From the NCBI GenBank assembly GCA_902801585.1, contig CADCIU010000095.1:1-5712 (forward strand): a DNA stretch of 5,712 nucleotides. Reading direction: 5' to 3'. Positions 1-4,888 of the stretch are shown here, in pieces (the stretch's first letter is position 1; each line of letters begins with the position of its first letter). The position numbers and the translations under genes were made by a program. The notes beneath the pieces were generated by a model. It saw nothing but the letters and a program-made list of their open reading frames with translations. It had not been told where the DNA came from and did not search any database. This stretch comes from an uncultured Lachnospiraceae bacterium (GTDB lineage: Bacteria; Bacillota_A; Clostridia; Lachnospirales; Lachnospiraceae).

Positions 1-284
1 TCCTTACAGCTGTTGTTGAAGGCGCTGTAACAAAGGACGAAATCAATGCGGCTATGAAGGCTGCTTCGAACGAGTCCTTCGGCTACAACGTTGATGAGAT
101 CGTTTCCAGCGATATCGTCGGCATGCGCTTCGGTTCTCTGTTCGATTCAACTCAGACCATGGTTCTGCCTCTTGACAACGGCACGACCGAGGTTCAGGTT
201 GTTTCCTGGTATGACAACGAGAATTCCTACACCAGCCAGATGGTTCGCACCATCAAGCACTTCGGAAAGCTTCTCGGCGCTTGA
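1..284 (+). CDS. gap: Glyceraldehyde-3-phosphate dehydrogenase, C-terminal fragment
   Basis: This is the 3' end of a gene whose start lies outside the window. Codons run in phase from position 3 and encode 93 residues before TGA. The enzyme oxidises glyceraldehyde 3-phosphate to 1,3-bisphosphoglycerate with NAD(P) and phosphate, in the cytosol. Visible family signatures are the [16 protein letters not shown] helix region, the stretch [19 protein letters not shown], which resembles the usual VSSD...SxFDxxQT block, and the near-C-terminal [13 protein letters not shown] motif, whose Asn contacts the nicotinamide ring. The Rossmann domain and the catalytic cysteine motif are not in the window, so catalytic integrity cannot be judged. 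The end matches the normal family C-terminus, so there is no truncation at that side. The next gene is pgk, 96 bases downstream, consuming the product of this reaction. Confidence 0.97.
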   Translation, partial: LTAVVEGAVTKDEINAAMKAASNESFGYNVDEIVSSDIVGMRFGSLFDSTQTMVLPLDNGTTEVQVVSWYDNENSYTSQMVRTIKHFGKLLGA

Positions 285-285
285 T

Positions 286-315
286 CTGTCACACTGACAG
301 GTGAATTTTGACCTG
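286..315 (+). other. Two overlapping weak hairpins after gap
   Basis: CTGTCA (286-291) pairs with TGACAG (295-300) across a 3-base loop. CAGGT (298-302) pairs with ACCTG (311-315) across 8 bases. The two stems share positions 298-300, so they cannot form together. Neither is followed by a T-run, so neither looks like a terminator. The second is weak and may be chance. Confidence 0.25.
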
Positions 316-325
316 AAAAGCCAAA

Positions 326-354
326 GGGGTCCGGTCTAAGTTGGACCGGACCCC
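326..354 (+). promoter_or_regulatory. Intercistronic hairpin between gap and pgk
   Basis: GGGGTCCGGTC (326-336) is perfectly complementary to GACCGGACCCC (344-354), giving an 11-bp GC-rich stem with a 7-base loop. It is followed by TGTTCTATT, which is only partly T-rich, and then by the pgk ribosome binding site beginning 9 bases after the stem. It is therefore a poor intrinsic terminator. An mRNA 3'-end stabiliser, processing site or partial attenuator that tunes gap relative to pgk would fit better; that role is inferred. Confidence 0.6.
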
Positions 355-380
355 TGTTCTATTAAAGGAGGAAAAATATT

Positions 381-1589
381 ATGGGACTGAATAAGAAATC
401 CGTTGATGATATCAATGTTAAAGGCAAATATGTCCTTTGCAGATGCGATTTTAACGTGCCGCTGAAGGCCGGCGTTATCACAGATGACAACCGTATCGTA
501 GCAGCTCTGCCCACCATCAAGAAGCTGATCGCAGACGGCGGCAAGGTCATTCTCTGCTCCCACCTCGGAAAACCGAAGGGCGAGCCCAAGCCCGAGATGT
601 CTCTGGCTCCCGTAGCAGCACGTCTGTCCGAGTGCCTCGGCCAGCCCGTCGTTTTCGCGGCAGATCCTGAAGTCGTTGGCCCCAACGCCAAGGCTGCAGT
701 CGCTGCAATGAAGGACGGCGATGTAGTTCTCCTTGAGAACACCCGCTACAGAAAAGAAGAGACCAAGAACGGAGAGGCTTTCTCCAAGGATCTCGCTTCC
801 CTGGCAGAAGTTTTCGTAAATGACGCTTTCGGTACCGCTCACAGAGCACACTGCTCCAACGTCGGTGTTACTGAGTATCTGAGCCCCTGCGTAGTCGGCT
901 ACCTGATGCAGAAAGAGATCGATTTCCTCGGCAAGGCAGTTGAGGATCCGGTACGTCCTTTCGTAGCGATCCTGGGCGGCGCTAAGGTTGCTGATAAGCT
1001 CAACGTCATCAACAACCTGCTCGAGAAGTGCGACACACTGATCATCGGCGGCGGCATGGCTTATACATTCCTGAAGGCTAAAGGCTATGAGATCGGCAAG
1101 TCTCTCGTTGATGAGACCAAGATCGACTACTGCGCGGAAATGATCAAGAAAGCAGAAGATCTCGGCAAGCAGCTTCTTCTTCCCATCGACACTGTTGTTA
1201 CTGCTTCCTTCCCGGATCCGATCGACGCTGAGATCGAAGTTGAGACCGTTGACGCTGACAAGATCCCTGCCGACAAGATGGGCATGGATATCGGCCCCAA
1301 GACCATTGCTCTTTACAGCGATGCGATCAAGAATGCCAAGACTGTTGTCTGGAACGGACCTATGGGCGTTTTCGAGAACCCGATCCTTGCTAACGGCACG
1401 AAGTGCGTAGCACAGGCTCTGGCGGATGCAGACGCGACCACCATCATCGGCGGCGGCGACAGCGCAGCAGCAGCTAACCAGATGGGCTTCCACGACAAGA
1501 TAAGCCACATCTCCACCGGCGGCGGCGCTTCCCTCGAGTTCCTGGAAGGCAAAGAGCTTCCCGGCGTAGCAGCAGCTGACGACAAGTAA
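381..1589 (+). CDS. pgk: Phosphoglycerate kinase
   Basis: Complete 402-residue cytosolic enzyme, the normal bacterial length, that transfers the acyl phosphate of 1,3-bisphosphoglycerate to ADP, giving 3-phosphoglycerate and ATP. The N-terminal substrate domain shows the signature CDFNVPL (residues 22-28), the basic-patch motif HLGKPKG (61-67), ENTRYRKEE (119-127) and [12 protein letters not shown] (146-157). The C-terminal nucleotide domain shows GGAKVADK (199-206), [13 protein letters not shown] (221-233), WNGPMGVFE (324-332), GGGDSAAA (357-364) and the terminal hinge motif [14 protein letters not shown] (378-391). The start is fixed by AAAGGAGG at 364-371, 9 bases upstream. It lies between gap and tpiA in one transcription direction, with a hairpin in the gap on each side. 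No frameshift or missing motif is visible. Long reading frames on the opposite strand here are coding-bias shadows. Confidence 0.99.
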   Translation: MGLNKKSVDDINVKGKYVLCRCDFNVPLKAGVITDDNRIVAALPTIKKLIADGGKVILCSHLGKPKGEPKPEMSLAPVAARLSECLGQPVVFAADPEVVGPNAKAAVAAMKDGDVVLLENTRYRKEETKNGEAFSKDLASLAEVFVNDAFGTAHRAHCSNVGVTEYLSPCVVGYLMQKEIDFLGKAVEDPVRPFVAILGGAKVADKLNVINNLLEKCDTLIIGGGMAYTFLKAKGYEIGKSLVDETKIDYCAEMIKKAEDLGKQLLLPIDTVVTASFPDPIDAEIEVETVDADKIPADKMGMDIGPKTIALYSDAIKNAKTVVWNGPMGVFENPILANGTKCVAQALADADATTIIGGGDSAAAANQMGFHDKISHISTGGGASLEFLEGKELPGVAAADDK

Positions 1590-1601
1590 GATCCGTAACC
1601 G

Positions 1602-1624
1602 GGGGCAAAACAGTGTTTTGCCCC
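1602..1624 (+). promoter_or_regulatory. Intercistronic hairpin between pgk and tpiA
   Basis: GGGGCAAAAC (1602-1611) pairs perfectly with GTTTTGCCCC (1615-1624) across the 3-base loop AGT. The sequence after it, TGTATAAGC, has no T-run, so it is unlikely to terminate transcription strongly. It sits 16 bases upstream of the tpiA ribosome binding site, in the same relative place as the hairpin before pgk. A role in RNA stability or processing of the polycistronic message is inferred. Confidence 0.6.
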
Positions 1625-1640
1625 TGTATAAGCAATAATC

Positions 1641-1647
1641 AAAGGAG
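1641..1647 (+). promoter_or_regulatory. Ribosome binding site that sets the tpiA start
   Basis: AAAGGAG lies 7 bases before the ATG at 1655. A longer in-frame reading from 1613 exists, but that upstream start falls inside the intercistronic hairpin and has no ribosome binding site. The site therefore supports 1655. Confidence 0.85.
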
Positions 1648-1654
1648 TATTACA

Positions 1655-2404
1655 ATGGCAAGAAGAAAAATCGTAGCCGGCAACTGGAAAATGAACAAGA
1701 CTCCCACAGAGGCCAAGGCACTCGTAGAGATGCTGGCTCCTCTGGTAAAGAGTGATGATGTAGATGTCGTTTACTGTGTACCTGCAATTGACATCGTTCC
1801 CGTCGTGGAAGCAGTCAAAGGCAGCAACGTTGCAGTCGGCGCTGAGAACATCTCTGACAAAGACAGCGGCGCGTTCACCGGCGAGATCTCCGGTGCTATG
1901 CTCAAGGATGCCGGCGTTAAGTATGTCATCATCGGCCACTCCGAGAGAAGAGATTATTACAAAGAGGATGATGCTTTCCTCAACAGAAAGGTCCTTAAGG
2001 CATTCGAATACGGCCTTACTCCGATCCTTTGCTGCGGCGAGTCTCTGGAGCAGAGAGAAGCCGGCGTCACCATCGACTGGGTACGTCTGCAGCTCAAGAC
2101 CGACCTGATCGGCGTTTCCGCTGAGCAGGCAGCTTCCATGGTCATCGCTTATGAGCCCATCTGGGCGATCGGCACAGGCAAGGTCGCTACCACAGAGCAG
2201 GCTCAGGAAGTCTGCCACGCGATCCGCGAGCTCATCGCTGAGATCTATGACGCTGACACAGCTGAGAAGATCCGCATCCAGTACGGCGGTTCCGTCAACG
2301 GCAAGTCCGCTCCCGAGCTGTTCGCACAGCCCGACATCGACGGCGGCCTGATCGGCGGCGCTTCCCTCAAGGAAGATTTCGGAAAGATCGTCAACTACAA
2401 GTGA
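1655..2404 (+). CDS. tpiA: Triosephosphate isomerase
   Basis: Complete 249-residue cytosolic TIM-barrel enzyme interconverting dihydroxyacetone phosphate and glyceraldehyde 3-phosphate. The start at 1655 puts the canonical GNWKMNKT motif at residues 9-16, with substrate-binding Asn10 and Lys12. The electrophilic catalytic His95 lies in VIIGHSERR (91-99) and the catalytic base Glu167 lies in [12 protein letters not shown] (165-176), which is also the start of flexible loop 6. Phosphate-binding loops are YGGSVN (210-215) and GLIGGASL (231-238). All key residues are present and the length is typical (about 250). It follows pgk by 65 bases and is the last gene of the operon, since a strong terminator begins 7 bases after the stop. 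The operon thus supplies the isomerase together with the two enzymes that use its product. Confidence 0.99.
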   Translation: MARRKIVAGNWKMNKTPTEAKALVEMLAPLVKSDDVDVVYCVPAIDIVPVVEAVKGSNVAVGAENISDKDSGAFTGEISGAMLKDAGVKYVIIGHSERRDYYKEDDAFLNRKVLKAFEYGLTPILCCGESLEQREAGVTIDWVRLQLKTDLIGVSAEQAASMVIAYEPIWAIGTGKVATTEQAQEVCHAIRELIAEIYDADTAEKIRIQYGGSVNGKSAPELFAQPDIDGGLIGGASLKEDFGKIVNYK

Positions 2405-2410
2405 TGTCAT

Positions 2411-2445
2411 AAAGAACCGGGGTTATTTGCCCCGGTTCTTTTTTT
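2411..2445 (+). terminator. Intrinsic terminator of the gap-pgk-tpiA operon
   Basis: AAAGAACCGGGG (2411-2422) pairs perfectly with CCCCGGTTCTTT (2430-2441) around the 7-base loop TTATTTG. The 3' arm runs into seven consecutive T (2439-2445). It starts 7 bases after the tpiA stop. On the - strand the same stem ends in only three T, so it is clearly best in the + direction, but it could also stop a leftward transcript. Confidence 0.95.
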
Positions 2446-2467
2446 GAGGGACCGTGTTAAGGACAGG

Positions 2468-2519
2468 AAATATGCCCGCCGGAGAGCATTAGGAACGTGA
2501 GCCTCCGACGGGCATATTT
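2468..2519 (-). other. Long hairpin, better paired on the - strand
   Basis: The 11-base arms at 2468-2478 and 2509-2519 (AAATATGCCCG and CGGGCATATTT) are perfectly complementary. Inside them CGGAG (2480-2484) pairs with CTCCG (2503-2507). The pair between them, 2479/2508, is C.A on the + strand but G.U on the - strand, so the - strand RNA has 17 continuous pairs. A further GC/GC pair forms after one bulged base. Runs of only three or four T follow on either strand, so it is a mediocre terminator both ways. It may end the upstream minus-strand RNA or be part of a small repeated element. Confidence 0.6.
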
Positions 2520-2536
2520 TATGTCTATAAAACTAT

Positions 2537-2644
2537 AAAAACTGCCGCCGGCTGCCGCGTGTTCTAATCGGATTCCAATTCATTCTTGCACTTAGACACC
2601 GGCAATACTCGAAGGCACCCCTCCCGGGACCGGCTTGCAGTTCT
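2537..2644 (-). ncRNA. Candidate small structured RNA, family not recognised
   Basis: Read on the - strand, a closing stem forms between AGAACTGC (2644-2637) and GCAGTTTT (2545-2538), and continues with GCCGG (2634-2630) pairing CCGGC (2551-2547). Next comes a hairpin TCCC-GGGA-GGGG (2629-2618), whose loop fits the GNRA pattern. Then a 14-bp stem forms between 2605-2592 and 2567-2552, broken only by two single-base bulges, with a 24-base loop. Pairs 2643/2539 and 2605/2552 are G.U on the - strand but A.C mismatches on the + strand, which points to the - strand as the transcribed one. A promoter ends 8 bases before the first paired base, and TTTTT closes the structure at 2541-2537. It is not a riboswitch for a neighbour, because no minus-strand gene follows. 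It does not look like tmRNA, RNase P or SRP RNA, and is shorter than typical 6S RNA. Expression and function are unknown. Confidence 0.5.
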
Positions 2645-2651
2645 GAATATG

Positions 2652-2680
2652 ATTTTAAATATGTCGAAGCCATATGTAAA
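2652..2680 (-). promoter_or_regulatory. Sigma-A-like promoter for the minus-strand RNA
   Basis: On the - strand, TTTACA (2680-2675, five of six consensus bases) is separated by exactly 17 bases from TAAAAT (2657-2652, five of six). Transcription would begin near the A at 2644, which is the first base of the RNA's closing stem. The -35 box overlaps the left arm of the inverted repeat at 2677-2720. Confidence 0.55.
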
Positions 2681-2720
2681 CCGGTTTTTAACCCGTTGCA
2701 GTTGGGTTGACGTCGGTTTA
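2677..2720. repeat. Imperfect inverted repeat between divergent promoters
   Basis: Outer arms TAAACCG (2677-2683) and CGGTTTA (2714-2720) and inner arms AACCC (2690-2694) and GGGTT (2704-2708) share one centre near 2698.5. The left arm overlaps the -35 box of the minus-strand promoter. The right arm overlaps the start of the plus-strand -10 box, and the centre holds the plus-strand -35 box. It could be an operator for a dimeric regulator or an RNA hairpin; the sequence alone does not decide. Confidence 0.5.
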
Positions 2721-2724
2721 TACT
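2696..2724 (+). promoter_or_regulatory. Probable promoter of the oxidoreductase-cmk-ispH operon
   Basis: TTGCAG (2696-2701) and TATACT (2719-2724) are separated by exactly 17 bases. The -10 box matches five of six consensus positions and the -35 box only three. This is the best-spaced plus-strand pair I found between the tpiA terminator and the next gene. Transcription would start near 2731, leaving a leader of about 95 bases. Confidence 0.45.
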
Positions 2725-2747
2725 GTGAACATGGCGCCCTGAAAAGT

Positions 2748-2777
2748 GCGGTACCGGAAATGGGAACCGCTGTTTTT
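2748..2777 (+). terminator. Possible leader attenuator ahead of the oxidoreductase
   Basis: GCGGT (2748-2752) pairs with ACCGC (2766-2770). After an A.A mismatch, CC (2754-2755) pairs with GG (2763-2764). TGTTTTT follows directly. This terminator-like element would sit about 17 bases into the leader from the predicted start. The stem is short, so it would at most be a partial terminator. Confidence 0.3.
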
Positions 2778-2826
2778 ATGCGCATTGCAAAGAAGCAAAA
2801 TTTCACGGAGATTGGACAAAGACAGT

Positions 2827-4122
2827 ATGCGGGGAGAAAATCGCAGAAAACAGATCGTCATCATCGGAGCCGGCGCGGCAGGTCTCATGGCCGCCTGTGC
2901 AGCTGCGGATGAAGGGGCGGCAGTCACTATTTTGGAAAAGACGGAGAAGGCGGGCAAAAAGATCTATATCACCGGGAAAGGCAGATGCAATCTCACCAAC
3001 GCCTGTGATCTGCAGGAGTTCTGGGAACATATCGTGACCAACCCCAAATTCCTCTACAGTGCGGTCTACAGCTATGATCAGCAGCAAGTGATGCAGTTCA
3101 TGGAAGACAACGGCTGCGCTGTCAAAACAGAGAGGGGCAGCCGTGTATTTCCCGTATCGGATCACGCCTCTGATGTGACAAAAGCACTTATGGCGCATAT
3201 GAGAAGCCGGAATGTGCAGATCCGATATCACTGCCCTGTAAAGCGCATCCTGACGAGGGAAGAGGAAGGTGTGACCTTCGTGACCGGTGTGGAAACACGA
3301 TCGGGCGAGCAGATCGATGCAGACGCTGTGATCCTCGCGACGGGCGGACGCTCCTATCCATCCACAGGATCGGAGGGGGACGGCTACAAGATGGCCGGAG
3401 AACTCGGGATCCCGGTCATAAAACCTGCACCTTCTCTGGTACCTGTCACAACAACTGAGGCCTGGTGCACGCGCCTGCAGGGACTGGCTCTCAAAAATGC
3501 GGAGCTGACACTGCTCAGGCCGCAGGAAGAAAAGTCAAAGAAGAAGAAAAAGCCGCTTTACAAAGGTTTCGGCGAGATGCTGTTTACACATTTCGGGATC
3601 AGCGGCCCGCTCGTTCTGACCGCCTCGTGTTATATGGATTTTGACAGTCATCCTGAAGGTTATGATATGCTGCTGGATCTGAAACCGGCACTGACAAAAG
3701 AACAGCTCTGTGCACGGATCAGGCGGGAGACGGATGCTGCGCCCGGCAAAAAAATGGCGACCGTGATCAGGACTTTATTCCCGCAGCGCCTTGCGGAAGA
3801 GATGGCGCTCATGTCGGGAATCGGGGACAGAACGGCCTCCTCGGTAAATGACAAAGAGATCGAACGCCTCGCGGAGCTGATCCACCGTGTGCCCATCCAC
3901 GCATCCGGCACCAGGGGGTTTACAGAGGCTATTGTGACCAGAGGAGGGCTGAATGTGAAGGCTTTTGATCCGTCCACGATGGAATGCAGGTCTGTTCGGG
4001 GGCTCTTTGCCGCCGGTGAAGTACTGGATGTGGACGCCCATACGGGCGGATTCAATCTGCAGATCGCCTGGTCCACAGGACACCTTGCCGGAGAGTGCGC
4101 AGCGCAGGGCGATGCGTATTGA
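2827..4122 (+). CDS. HI0933/BaiN-type FAD-dependent oxidoreductase
   Basis: A 431-residue flavoprotein of the HI0933-like family (COG2081), whose members are often annotated as NAD(P)/FAD-dependent oxidoreductase, aminoacetone oxidase-type enzyme or BaiN. The N-terminus carries the FAD-binding Rossmann motif IVIIGAGAAG (10-19), with the acidic ribose-binding Glu37 in ILEKTEK. Then come the family signature TGKGRCNLTN (49-58), the second FAD motif ILATGGRSYPSTGS (169-182), GEMLFTHFGISGP (249-261), and the C-terminal block GLFAAGEVLDVDAHTGGFN (392-410). A lysine-rich stretch, KSKKKKKP (236-243), sits in the middle domain. The natural substrate of most members is unsettled and cannot be read here. 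The start at 2827 places the Rossmann motif at the usual distance. Its ribosome binding site is weak: GGAG at 2807-2810 is 16 bases away, and GGA at 2814-2816 is 10 away. An upstream GTG frame start at 2746 lies in the putative attenuator and is rejected. Confidence 0.93.
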   Translation: MRGENRRKQIVIIGAGAAGLMAACAAADEGAAVTILEKTEKAGKKIYITGKGRCNLTNACDLQEFWEHIVTNPKFLYSAVYSYDQQQVMQFMEDNGCAVKTERGSRVFPVSDHASDVTKALMAHMRSRNVQIRYHCPVKRILTREEEGVTFVTGVETRSGEQIDADAVILATGGRSYPSTGSEGDGYKMAGELGIPVIKPAPSLVPVTTTEAWCTRLQGLALKNAELTLLRPQEEKSKKKKKPLYKGFGEMLFTHFGISGPLVLTASCYMDFDSHPEGYDMLLDLKPALTKEQLCARIRRETDAAPGKKMATVIRTLFPQRLAEEMALMSGIGDRTASSVNDKEIERLAELIHRVPIHASGTRGFTEAIVTRGGLNVKAFDPSTMECRSVRGLFAAGEVLDVDAHTGGFNLQIAWSTGHLAGECAAQGDAY

Positions 4123-4210
4123 TATAAAGCTTTAAGAGATTGATTGAGCGAATCAGCGCTTTTGCAGAGGAGTGTTTTGACACATTTAAGATACATACAG
4201 AAGATAATAT

Positions 4211-4217
4211 GGAGGAG
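4211..4217 (+). promoter_or_regulatory. Ribosome binding site that sets the cmk start
   Basis: GGAGGAG overlaps an upstream in-frame ATG at 4209 and precedes the ATG at 4221; its GGAGG core ends 5 bases before it. This favours 4221 over 4209 or the TTG at 4140, which would add 4 or 27 residues ahead of the P-loop strand. Confidence 0.8.
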
Positions 4218-4220
4218 ATC

Positions 4221-4886
4221 ATGATCAAGATCGCGATTGACGGACCTGCCGGAGCAGGAAAGAGCACGATCGCCAAGAGAGTGGCGGCAGAAAAGAACTA
4301 TATCTATGTGGACACGGGCGCAATGTACCGCGCAATGGCGCTGTTCCTTTACAGAAACGGGATCGACGCCGATGACAGTGCCGCGATCAGCGGAAAGTGT
4401 CAGGAGGCGGATATTTCGATCGAATACAGAGACGGCGTTCAGGTCGTGCTGCTTGACGGCGAAAATGTGAACGACTATCTGAGGACACCGGAAGTCAGCG
4501 ATATGGCCTCGAGATCGAGCGTGAACGGCGATGTGCGCACCAAACTGGTGGAACTGCAGCAGGAACTGGCCCGCAGGCAGAATGTCGTCATGGACGGAAG
4601 AGATATCGGAACAGTTGTCCTTCCCGACGCACAGGTCAAAATATTCCTCACCGCCAGTGTCGGTGTGAGAGCACGCAGAAGATATCTGGAACTGATGGAG
4701 AAAGACGGAAAAGCAGACCTTGAGGAAATCGAGGCACAGATCCGGGAGAGAGACGAAAGAGATATGACCCGTGAGATCTCTCCCTTAAAGCAGGCGGAGG
4801 ACGCTGTCCTTGTAGACACCTCAGATATGACCATTGACCAGGTGGTAGACAGGATCCTCGCGATCATTGACGAGAAGGTGGGCTGA
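4221..4886 (+). CDS. cmk: Cytidylate kinase (CMP/dCMP kinase)
   Basis: Complete 221-residue cytosolic kinase phosphorylating CMP and dCMP with ATP, within the usual 220-230 range for bacterial Cmk. The P-loop GPAGAGKST (residues 8-16) follows the first strand IAID. YVDTGAMYRA (29-38) begins the substrate-binding region. NDYLRTPEVSDMASRSS (84-100) belongs to the CMP-binding insert that distinguishes this family from other NMP kinases. VVMDGRDIGTVVLPDA (122-137) is the signature carrying the Asp and Arg that contact the cytosine nucleotide. RARRRYLEL (150-158) and RDERDMTREISPL (177-189) form the lid and the following helix. It starts 98 bases after the oxidoreductase. That gap holds a 10-bp palindrome (TAAAGCTTTA, 4125-4134) but no convincing terminator, so co-transcription is likely. 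ispH follows after 2 bases. Confidence 0.98.
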   Translation: MIKIAIDGPAGAGKSTIAKRVAAEKNYIYVDTGAMYRAMALFLYRNGIDADDSAAISGKCQEADISIEYRDGVQVVLLDGENVNDYLRTPEVSDMASRSSVNGDVRTKLVELQQELARRQNVVMDGRDIGTVVLPDAQVKIFLTASVGVRARRRYLELMEKDGKADLEEIEAQIRERDERDMTREISPLKQAEDAVLVDTSDMTIDQVVDRILAIIDEKVG

Positions 4887-4888
4887 AT

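Larger units (their letters stand above)
2446..2826. other. 381-base intergenic spacer with structured and regulatory DNA
   Basis: No protein gene is supported here. Reading frames of 80 codons (- strand, 2564-2806) and 108 codons (+ strand, 2586-2912) exist, but they overlap each other, use GTG or TTG starts, lack ribosome binding sites and match no family I recognise. The + frame also runs into the oxidoreductase gene. What the spacer does hold is a long hairpin (2468-2519), a candidate structured RNA on the - strand (2537-2644) with its own promoter, a + strand promoter (2696-2724), an inverted repeat covering parts of both promoters (2677-2720), and a possible leader terminator (2748-2777). 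The individual entries give the details. Confidence 0.7.

Noticed and set aside
336..1508. 390-codon open frame on the - strand opposite pgk
   Set aside because: It lies wholly opposite a certain, highly biased gene, has no family motifs and no ribosome binding site; it is a codon-bias shadow.
1313..2410. 365-codon open frame on the - strand opposite the pgk end and tpiA
   Set aside because: It begins inside the tpiA terminator stem and runs opposite two certain genes; no recognisable domain.
2537..2644. Minus-strand RNA as a riboswitch, T-box or 6S RNA
   Set aside because: No minus-strand gene follows it, no T-box or known riboswitch core motif is visible, and the length and fold do not match the long rod of 6S RNA as far as I can judge by eye.
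2707..2724. TTGACG (2707-2712) as the -35 box for TATACT (2719-2724)
   Set aside because: Only 6 bases separate them. TTGCAG at 2696 has the correct 17-base spacing, and no -10 box sits 16-18 bases after TTGACG.
2564..2806. 80-codon minus-strand frame in the spacer as a real small protein
   Set aside because: GTG start without a ribosome binding site. It spans the inverted repeat, the minus promoter and most of the structured RNA, which explain the sequence better.
2586..2912. 108-codon plus-strand frame overlapping the oxidoreductase start
   Set aside because: TTG start without a ribosome binding site, 86-base overlap with a certain gene in another frame, and a low-complexity basic tail typical of an out-of-frame shadow.
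4177..4208. Promoter for cmk: perfect TTGACA (4177-4182) with GATAAT (4203-4208)
   Set aside because: The spacer is 20 bases, too long for sigma-A, and the -10 would lie almost on the ribosome binding site. Better read as chance within the operon gap, though an internal weak promoter is not excluded.
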